Source: Mytilus trossulus
Taxonomy: Eukaryota > Mollusca > Bivalvia > Mytilida > Mytilidae
Reading direction: 5' to 3'
DNA: 64,000 bases
NCBI RefSeq assembly: GCF_036588685.1
Contig: NC_086377.1
Coordinates: forward strand, 75,770,283 to 75,834,282
The notes under the pieces are model-generated. The model had not been told where the DNA came from. It made no database searches and worked only from the letters and a program-made list of their open reading frames with translations. Below, one piece after another: positions 46,229 to 54,900 of this stretch; the first letter of the stretch is position 1, and each line of letters opens with the position of its first letter. The translations under genes were made by a program, and so were the position numbers.

Positions 46229-46778
46229 TTATCTTTTATCCATTGTGGCTGGTGCTATTTTGTCACTCTCGTACTCACGAACTGTGATCCAACCAGCAGG
46301 AGATTTATCGGCTATTCTGATGAGCTTATTTCGTTTGTTCATGTTGTTTAACTTTAAGATAAGACCGGAAATTAAATTGATAAAGACGAAATCTTCCTGC
46401 AAAAGACGTGTTTGCAGCTTATGTAGGTCAGAAAGGACTTCGGAATTGAAAGTAAATTGGATTTGGTTACCTTCACTCTTTAGTTTCACCGAAGCTTCCT
46501 TCTTCAATTTGGTTGCTAGAGAGTCGTTCCCCGACACTAACTCGTTCTTTAGTGCTTATATGTGGCTGTGGTGCTCTTTGTTGGGTTGCTGTCGACGGTA
46601 CTGGTACTGGCAAACTAGAAAGTGCAGCTTCTCTGTTAAGAACGGAAGGAGTTGAGGACTCGTGAAGTAACAATTCGTCTTCGTCTTCGGAACGGTGGTC
46701 TGTCATTGTGTTAATACAGGCAATGCAGTAGTACGGCGTATGGTAATTAGCGTAAGGCAGAACTTCGAATAATGACAT
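46229..46778 (-). pseudogene. Gag-like ORF of the Ngaro-like element (frameshifted)
   Basis: Two overlapping minus-strand frames (46778-46473 and 46537-46229) carry the two halves of one protein. An acidic, proline-rich N-terminus begins MTDHRSEDEDELLLHE, with its ATG at 46704-46706. It is followed by a basic, helical part (LKKEASVKLKSEGNQIQF, then WITVREYESDKIA). The position right after A1 and before the reverse transcriptase fits a nucleocapsid-type gag. No zinc knuckle is seen, and recognition rests mainly on position. Confidence 0.65.
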
Positions 46779-47012
46779 TATAAATTCAATTTAATTTATA
46801 TCAAACAACAAGCACGAGAAACACGGGCCAAAATCATACGATACCTAAAATACCTGTTTTTATGTCAGAATACGACAAAATATTGTCCAATGGAATATAT
46901 TGTAAACCTTACAGGTATTCTTAACACACGTGTTGATGTAAACAATAAACAAACACTCGTGTTTTACCAAAACAAATACATGTGCTCCCATACTATTATT
47001 AAATATATTTAT
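46720..47012 (-). repeat. Split direct repeat A1
   Basis: About 290 bases matching A2 (42369-42661). It forms the 5' end of the element on the minus strand, directly upstream of the gag-like start codon, and probably holds the promoter. Confidence 0.88.
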
Positions 47013-47619
47013 TAAAAGAACGCTAAAATATCCCATTTTCCGTTTAAACTTTATATTTGACACATACTATCACTTATTACATTGATTATTGTATATTAAT
47101 TCGGTTAATCTAAAAACGATTGGGCATTAAATATTTCTGTTTCATCTTTTTAATGTGACTATTACACTTTGAAAATTGTCTAGATCACTATCAATGTATT
47201 CTTAGTTGTGTTCTCTTTGAACACATGTTGAATTGTAATACAATCTTTATTTCAATGAATTTAAATGTTGTTGCTAAACATGAATTTGCTCCGAACGGGC
47301 CGGGACAGACAAATAGGAAAGTTGAATGAACAGACTGCCATTAAACTGAAAGTTGTCTTAAGTTTCATAGGATACTTTTACATTGGTTGTAATGAATTAC
47401 ATTGATCATTGATATCCCGGTTAAAAAATTAAACAAATCACATTTGAAATAAACGTGATTTTCCCCCTCTCTGACATCATACAACAATATTCGTTGTCAA
47501 GACGTTGTCGATGTCTTCGCATCAAAACAAAATGTGCGTAAAAGAATATAGTTCCGTACTTGGTCTACTTTAATACCCTGAAAACGTTTTTTGCAAATAT
47601 AAAAAAAATAAAAATTTAT
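47013..47619. other. Non-genic stretch
   Basis: No coding pattern or recognised repeat. Confidence 0.35.
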
Positions 47620-47756
47620 CAAAGAATTCAAATATTGAAAAATATTCAACTCGTGACGGAACAACACTGACTAGTAACTCATGCGCTACGCGGATTCGTA
47701 AATTAATGTGTAGCTTGTTCACTCGTTGAATATTTTTCTATATTTGAATTCTTCGA
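47620..47756. repeat. Foldback element with arms of about 35 bp
   Basis: The left arm AAAGAATTCAAATATTGAAA followed by AATATTCAAC pairs with the right arm GTTGAATATTTTTCTATATT followed by TGAATTCTT. About 65 bases separate the arms. Weaker complementarity may extend outward on both sides. Confidence 0.75.
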
Positions 47757-48107
47757 TTAGTTATTTTTTTACTGATTATTCTAAGGTTGCAAATGTTGGT
47801 CCAATCACACAGTCAATGACAGTTACTATGGTAACTGCAGCCAATTAAAGACACATCATATTTTCAACCTTGAAAGTTATTATCAGTATCTGTTTTAGTT
47901 TTCATTTATTGAAGTATATGAAATTTACCGTTGTTCAACATCATCGTATAAAATTATGAAAAAAAGATGGTTTGAAAAATATTCATCATTTTTTGGAAAT
48001 TCTGAATAAAGGAGAGAGGTATTTTAAATAAAACGATCATTTAAAATATATCTATAGTTGTGATGTATATAATACAACTAAAACTGACATTATAGTTTTT
48101 ATCTTAT
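47757..48107. other. Non-genic stretch
   Basis: Nothing recognised. This would be the start of the intron of the PAN-like gene on the minus strand. Confidence 0.35.
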
Positions 48108-48113
48108 TTACCT

Positions 48114-48404
48114 TTGGGAGAGTCGAGGCCGCACCAAAGCTATTTTCAACACTCTCAATGAGTCCATCTCGTTTCCCATTGGTTCATCATCATTTATCTG
48201 ACACGTGTTATTCCATGCTATAGAATAATTAGACTTACATACTTGAATTATTGCGCAAAGTTGTGCACACAATGACCACATCGGCATATAAACCTCAGAC
48301 AACACGTGACATTTATATATCTTATCTTTTTGTTTTTTGATAACAACTATTTCACATAATATCCACACTACCAGGGAAACTATTAAAAATGACAAACGGA
48401 ACAT
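48114..48404 (-). CDS. First exon of a secreted PAN/apple-like protein
   Basis: The frame opens with a signal peptide (MFRLSFLIVSLVVWILCE). A cysteine pattern typical of PAN/apple domains follows: CHVLSE, then CAQLCAIIQVC, then NNTCQINDDEPMGN. The minus strand reads CCCAAAG then GTAAATAAG at 48113, a good splice donor, so the exon should end at 48114. An upstream in-frame ATG (48437) adds 11 residues, but the second Met gives the better signal peptide. The last 20 residues look less natural than another frame of the same bases (NSFGAASTLPK), so a small indel near 48160 is possible. PAN domains bind proteins or sugars in secreted proteins. The remaining exons would lie below 48.1 kb and were not found; the intron may be filled by the retroelement. 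Confidence 0.55.
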
Positions 48405-48437
48405 GATGTTTGAATTGAAAAACAATAAAAGTAGCAT

Positions 48438-49225
48438 TATCTCTGTCTTTGAGCGGACCGTTTAAATACTGTAAAATAGCACTTACCAACTCTGCTGGCG
48501 TATTTTGTTATGAGTCTGATTGATGATATTAGTTATCATTGATTCTTTTCTAATCATGTTTTAATCAAATGTTCATCTTCAAATATTAAAAATTATATAT
48601 TTTTTAAGGATGATTTTTATTTTGCAATTACGAAGAGTACTTTGATACAATTGTATGTTTTGAAATTCATACTTCAAAAAATGTTCTGTTGGGAAATCCA
48701 CCGTGGCCTTAATTAGGTTACAGTTCCAACCTTAGTTAAAATTGAAACAGACGGACTTTATGACAAACGGTATTTCAATAACAAGCTCGAGGTGTCATAG
48801 ACTTCCGTGCTTATACACATTATGAAAGCATTGCGTTTTGGGACAATTGGTGAAATTTCATTACCGTTCAAACAATTATAGAGCAAACCAATTATCCAAT
48901 TGCATAACGTTGTCAACCTGTTTCTTTTATATTTCAATCTTGACTTGCGTTTGCAATATTTTTTGTTAAATTTGTTAAAATGAAGCAAAGGAGTTTACCA
49001 TGAAATAAAGGAATTACCAAGTAAAAAATTATGATACTGTTACCATATTTTGTCAAAAAGAATTTTACTTTCAAAATCTAATAAATATATCAAAATTCAC
49101 GCAAAGTCGAAAACTTTTGACATATTTTTCCATTTTTATTTTGAACGTATTTTTAATAAACGTATTCAATTCATATAGAACAAATGTAAAACGATTATCG
49201 TTTATCAAATCTACCAACAGGATTT
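48438..49225. other. Region upstream of the PAN-like exon, non-genic
   Basis: No second gene is seen. The promoter of the PAN-like gene should lie just above 48.44 kb, but no TATA box could be defended in such AT-rich sequence. Confidence 0.35.
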
Positions 49226-49600
49226 GTAAAAGAGGGACGAAAGATACTAAAGGGACAGTCAAACTCATAAATCTAAAACAAACTGACAAGGCCAAGGCTA
49301 AAAATGATAAAAAGCAAACAGAAAAACAATAGTACACATGAAAAAACATATTAAAACAAAGAATAAACAACATGAACCCCACCAAAACCTAAGGCTGATC
49401 TCATGTGCTCAGGAATGGTTAGCAGATCCTGTTTCATATACATGTTGTATGGCACCCGTCGTCTTGCTTATGTGATAACAAATCCGGTAAATAGTCTAAT
49501 TCGGTAGGTCACATTCATGAAAGGGGAGGGGATTGTAGTTACGACGTTAGGAACATATCCGATATCATTTGTGAAACGGTTATTCCATAACGGTCAACTT
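49226..49600 (+). repeat. Repeat family C, full-length copy
   Basis: From AAAAGAGGGACGAAAGATAC to TTATTCCATAACGGTCAAC, with a 20-base insertion near 49438. Together with the inverted copy at 50628-50985 it forms a pair of arms about 1 kb apart. Confidence 0.85.
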
Positions 49601-49894
49601 ATGTGAATCGAGAACATACGTTAGCCTATAAATACAAAAATGAAATTCACCAAGAACGTAATCGACGTTTGACTTGTATTGGGGTGTTTCTCCGTCCTGA
49701 ATGTTTCTCCGTTTATTTGTATTTTAGTCCTGACATGTAATGTTGTCATTTTAGTGATACATTTACATTTACAAAATCATATTCGACCATATTCTTTTCT
49801 TAAAATGTCTTTAACCTAGTAAGGAAAATATCAATAGTTATTTTATAGTTCTTTCTTTGTGTGTTGCATTGCCTTTTGGTTTTTTGTTGCACTT

Positions 49895-50085
49895 TAGGAT
49901 TTTCTTACCCTAGGCATATATTATCTAACTGTATTTTGCACAACTTTTTGAAATTTTGAATCCTCAATTCTCTTCAGCTTTGTACTTGCTTAGAGTTATA
50001 AATATTTTGAAATGAGCGTCACTGATGAGTCTTATGTAGACGAAACGCACTTCTGGCGTACTAAATTATAATCCTGGCAACTGTT
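49895..50085 (+). ncRNA. Hammerhead ribozyme relic B with its repeat unit
   Basis: The core CTGATGA is at 50022-50028, stem II GTCT and AGAC at 50029-50032 and 50038-50041 with loop TATGT, and GAAA at 50042-50045. Stem I is GCGTCA (50016-50021) with TGGCGT (50054-50059), six pairs including two G-T. All conserved core residues are present, but stem III is damaged (CGCACTTC where relic A has CGCGCGTC), so cleavage would be weak or absent. The 120 bases upstream align with the unit of relic C (AACTTTTTG, CCTCAAT, the CTGATGA block), so the ribozyme sits at a fixed place in a repeat of at least 165 bases. Confidence 0.82.
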
Positions 50086-50284
50086 TAGTGTTTAGTTGTT
50101 TTTCCCTCGATTTTCTCTCGAGTTGTCTCTTTATATGAAGTTTTTACTGGAAACATAATATTTGATGGTCTCAATAAAGACAGTTGTTATATATTTCCTT
50201 CCAAATGTTTACAGAACTTTGATCAATTCTCCTGGTCGCAATTTAATAGAATATAACTAATTGTCATTGGTATGGGCATAAAAA

Positions 50285-50335
50285 TAAATTGCGACTTGTC
50301 TCATTGGCAATCATACCACATGTTCTTATATCTAT
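50285..50335 (+). repeat. Family A 3'-end fragment
   Basis: TTGTCTCATTGGCAATCATACCACATGTTCTTATATC is present in pieces as the conserved 3' end of family A. Nothing of the body remains. Confidence 0.6.
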
Positions 50336-50627
50336 AAAAACAAAAATAAAAATTAACTGTTTTCAATATTTTGAACTGTTAAAAAAACTAAGGATTTATC
50401 TACTCTAGAAAAACATTTCTTTATTTGTATTTTGCAAGTCTTTCGACAATTTAAGTATCTTAACCGTTCCATACGGGGTATATATCTCCTAATTAATACG
50501 ATAATCCCGTGCATTTCCTATCATGATTTTCTTAATTTGCTGCTCACAAGGATTAAATCAAGTGTTCCAGATGGTGAGGTTGAAATCATCTCTTGTTTAA
50601 TTTTAGGGACGCCATCACGAGTTGGTT

Positions 50628-50985
50628 GACCGTTATGGAATAACTGTTTCAAAAATGATATCGGAAATGTTCCTTACGTCGTAACTACAATCTCCTTCCC
50701 TTTCATGAATGTGACCTATAGAATAAGACTATTTTACCTTTTTGTAATACCATAAGCAACACGACGGGTGCCACATGTGGGGCAGGATCTGCTTACCATT
50801 CCAGGGTACCTGAGATCACCAGATTTGGTGGGTTTCGTGTTGTTCAATCTTTAACATTCTATGTTGTGTTATGTGTACTATTGTTTGTCTGTTTGTCTTT
50901 TTCATATTTAGCTATGGCGTTGTCAGTTTATTTTCGATTGAAGAGTTTGACTGTCCCTTTGGTATCTTTCTTCCCTGTTTTCCAA
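50628..50985 (-). repeat. Repeat family C, full-length copy, inverted
   Basis: It starts at GTTGACCGTTATGGAATAAC and ends at GACTGTCCCTTTGGTATC, the reverse complement of the copy at 49226-49600. Confidence 0.85.
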
Positions 50986-51597
50986 CTGTGTATTGTATTT
51001 TCCCTCTTCGCCCTATTCTAGCGTCAAAGATTTCTTTGTAGACAAAAGACGAATCTTTGTAAAAAAAAGCGATTAGTGCAATTTTAAGCAAAACGTTAGA
51101 AGTGATGTCATACATGTGTACGCAAACAGAGATAAAATAAAAAGTAGGGAAAGTTAAAAACGAAAGTATTGATATGTTTATCATGTAAGAGATGTTTCGA
51201 ATGAAACTATTATGTAGTTAAAAGTCAAAACTTCGATAGAACATGTCAAAAAAGCCAATGATAAAATATCAATACTACATAAAAACTTATTTTAGAATTC
51301 ATCCTTGTTAGCTTCGGACATTAATTTTCAATACTAAAAAATAAGATGAGGACTGTTGATATATTTTGACGTTGATCAACATCTAAAAAAATATAGTTGA
51401 AGCAGTATCTGCTTACCCTCCTGGAACACCCAAGATCACCCCATTTCCTGGTGAGGTTCGTGCTGCTTTTAGTGTGTATCCCGGATTTTGTTTTTCGCTA
51501 TAGATTAATGAATTTCCTACAGCGGTAAATTACTGTTGCCTTTATAAGTCTTTATTTTTTATGTTGAGTCCTGAGTTCTCATGTTATAATTAACACT
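50986..51597. other. Non-genic stretch with a family C-like fragment
   Basis: Around 51400-51475 a diverged minus-strand family C piece is seen (AGCAGTATCTGCTTACC, CAAGATCACCCC). Nothing else was recognised. Confidence 0.4.
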
Positions 51598-51810
51598 TGA
51601 TGAGACTGTTATTAAAGTGAGAGGGTTAGCGCTATAGAACCAGGTTTAATCTACCATTTTCTACATTTGAAAATGCCTGTACTAAGTCAGGAATATGACA
51701 GTTTTTGTCCATTCGTTTTTGATGCGTTTTGTTTTTTGATTTTGCCATGTGATTATGGACTTTCCAAATTGATTTTCCTCTGAGTTCAATATTTTTGTGA
51801 TTTTACTTTT
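51598..51810 (-). repeat. Repeat family B, inverted copy
   Basis: It is the reverse complement of the copies at 43410-43667 and 61051-61308, from GAGACTGTTATTAAAGTGAG to TTTTTGTGATTTTACTTTT. A related but diverged piece follows to about 51910. Confidence 0.85.
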
Positions 51811-51961
51811 TCATTAAAGCGGGAGGTTTATAATGCCACAAAACCAGGTTCAACCCACCGTTTTTTCATAAAATAAACTGTACGAAATCAGGAAAATTGC
51901 CATTGTTACATTTCGGTAAGGTGGAAGTCAGTAGGTTCATCGTTTACACTCGTTAATTTTA

Positions 51962-54900
51962 CTATTTGTCCTTCCAGTAATGTGTTACAGTGTTACACAG
52001 TGTAACTATGACCTGTCCATCATCACCTGGACCAATGAACTGACCATATAGCTCCATGTTAGATGTGTCTATGGTTTCGCCGACGTGAACAAACATTTGT
52101 CTTAGTCGAGCAGCTACAGCTGTTAAATAAAGAATGTTAAATGTTACTTTATTGAATATTAAATTATAATGTTCACATACATCTCGCATGCCAAACATAA
52201 ATACAGTGAAACCTGTTTAAACCGAACCTCTCCATGACTTAAGCTTTTGTTTGGTTGTTGCCAATGTCTGGTTTAATCAGGTTCGCAACGCATACACTTT
52301 GGTATGGTGGTGCTTAAGAACATTTTTGGTTTATACAGGTTATCGGTTTTTGCAGGATACGGTTTAGTCAGGTCTCACTATACATGTGTATTATGTCTGC
52401 AAATACAGTTGACAGCAAAACATTACACAATCCTTGATGAATTGAGAATGGAATTGGGGAATGTGTCAAAATGACAGCAACCTGACCATAGAACAGACAA
52501 CAGCCGACAGCCTACAATGGGACTTCAATACAGCGAGAAACTCCCATACCCAGAGGTGTCTTGCAGTCGGCACCTATACAAATATGTATACTAGTTCAGT
52601 AATAGAGGACGTCATGCTGAACTTCGAATTATACTCATAAAAATCATACAAGACTAACAGAGGCCAGAGGCTCCTCACTTGGGACATGCGCGTAATGTGG
52701 GGGTGTTAAACATGTTTTTGATATATCCCCTCCTCCTGTACCTCCATCCAATACAGTAAACATAAATGCACATTGATACGCATAGTGAAACGCAGTTAAA
52801 GAGAAGTCCAAGTCCGAAGTCAGAAAAGAAAATAAACAAAATTAAAAACCAATTGTTCAGAGAACAATTGAAGGTCTTTCCATATCAAAGAAATTTTGAT
52901 AAGAAGATAGTTGTTCATACTGATACGATAAATAATGGTTTAATCATATTTTTAAGTGATATAAAGGAGATAATATGCTACTTCCGGTGAAAGGAATGTC
53001 ACCTCCGGTCTAATATGATAGCTTCTTTCACACTGATTCCAAAAATATATAGTTTCTATATACTTTTGTATTTAGAATGGGAGATACATGGTCACTTCCG
53101 GTTTGTTGGAAGTCATTTTTAGTCTTCAGTAATCAGTTTATGTATCTATATGACAAAATATATGGATTCTGAGTACTTTTATTCGAAAAAATTGCAAAAA
53201 AGGTTACTTCCGGTTTTCTCAAGGTCACTTCCGGTAGTCATTTTTCAAGGTCATTTGTCATCCAAACTTTTGCGCAAGGTCAATTGCCATTAAAATGGAT
53301 TTAGTTGAAGTTATAATCAAATAACCTCATATCAAGACATTTCAGGGGCACTAACTCCTATTAAATGCTATTTAATTGTATCAGACCAAATGTAAAATAT
53401 CTTCATAACTATATAGCAATCATTTTGCACTTGTTCTTTAATATATAGATATAGGAAGATGTGGTGTGAGTGCCAATGAGACAACTCTCCATCCAAATAA
53501 CAATTTAAAAATTAAACCATTATAGGTTAAAGTACGGCCTTCAACACGGAGCCTTGGCTCACACCGAACAACAAGCTATAAAGGGCCCCAAAATTACTAG
53601 TGTAAAACCATTCAAACGGGAAAACCAACGGTCTAATCTATATAAACAAAACGAGAAACGAGAAACACGTATATATTACATAAACAAACGACAACTACTG
53701 TACATCAGATTCCTGACTTAGGACAGGTGCAAACATTTGCAGCGGGATTAAACGTTTTAATGGGCCCAAACCTTTTCAAGGGTTGGAGAAAATGCAAAAA
53801 ATTGGAAAATTCCGAATTTAGAACTTGACCTTGACCTTTGACCTTGACCCCATTTTCTAATAAAGGGCCTAGGGATCTCAAATAAATACATTCCAGGGTT
53901 ATACGGTTGACGGTTTATTAGTTAATAACACATATTGAGAAAATTATTTTGTAAAGGTAGATAACTCCTATAAAATTTCATCGAACCGCTTCGATCCAAA
54001 TAAGCCAAATTTTCCTTAGGATGTAACGAACAATTTGTAAAAAGAATTTTGTCGCTATCTTTTTTTGTTACGAAGGAGATGCACTCTGATGATAAACAGT
54101 GAATAGGGAGATAACTCTTACAAAGAAAAGTGTTCGGCTTAGTAGGGTGAAATGTAAAAGCGCATAAACTGTACGATACAATATGAGAAATATCTAAGCG
54201 ACATATTGCGAAACAAACATTTGTCGCAATATCAAAATTAGGCGGAAGAAAAAAAAAAAAAAAAAAAAATAATAATAATCAGAAGAAATACAATAGGTCT
54301 TTCCACAGAAAGGTGGAAAGACCTAATAAACAAAATGATAAAAATACACAATCCCTTTCGTTAGGGATTTAGTACTATGCAAAAACAACTGGTTTTAGAA
54401 TAAATGTGTGTTTAGTTCTGATATACCTTATAAGTGAATCAATATTGAAGCCAACAGATGCAATCTTGAGAGAGGAAATAATTCAGTTTCGAGAAATAAA
54501 ACAACTGACTTAAGTTGTTTGGCATATCTGTCATTAAAAAAACGCTAGCTATCTTTTTTCTAATAAAGCGCATCCGTATCGTATCCTCTAAATCAATGTT
54601 TGTCAACAAAACAGCAGAAACACTTTTAAAAGTAAACAAGACGGAATGGAGTCGATTTGGATTATTGTTCTACTAATAAATTAAAGAATAAATAAAACGG
54701 GTCGACAATACCCCAAACGATCTAAAATAACAGGTCAACAGACATCCTTTCTCAGCACAGAGATATTGAAACATGTGCTCTAGTTGACCGAATCAACTCT
54801 TTTGTGTGAATGTTTAATGTATTGGCCTAACTATAGAACGACATGTTGACATTTAGAAGGGGCATAACCGTTACTGTCAACAACAAAAGTTATTAACAAT

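Larger units (their letters stand above)
41203..47012 (-). mobile_element. Ngaro-like tyrosine-recombinase retrotransposon with split direct repeats
   Basis: On the minus strand the order is A1 (47012-46720), gag-like ORF, reverse transcriptase/RNase H, tyrosine recombinase, B1 (42760-42657), A2 (42661-42369), then B2 (41305-41203). A1 with A2, and B1 with B2, are direct repeats of about 290 and 100 bases. This A1-ORFs-B1-A2-B2 order is the defining layout of Ngaro elements in the DIRS order. All ORFs carry stops or frameshifts. A minisatellite has grown, or been inserted, between A2 and B2. Confidence 0.88.
52872..54324. mobile_element. Element with AGGTCTTTCCA ends and dense transcription-factor-like motifs
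   Basis: The left end AGGTCTTTCCA (52872-52882) is mirrored by TGGAAAGACCT at the right end (54314-54324). The right end itself is a perfect 12-bp stem hairpin (54295-54324). Inside are four ACTTCCGGT words (52980, 53094, 53206, 53227), two TCAAGGTCA words (53219, 53245), a direct repeat TGACCTTTGACCT (53832-53844), and an A21 tract at 54249-54269 followed by ATT-type repeats. A family A copy has inserted at 53447-53760. No transposase is encoded. The class is uncertain. Confidence 0.6.

Noticed and set aside
45869-46351. 160-codon plus-strand frame over the Ngaro-like element
   Set aside because: It is antisense to reverse transcriptase and gag-like coding sequence that has recognisable motifs on the minus strand.
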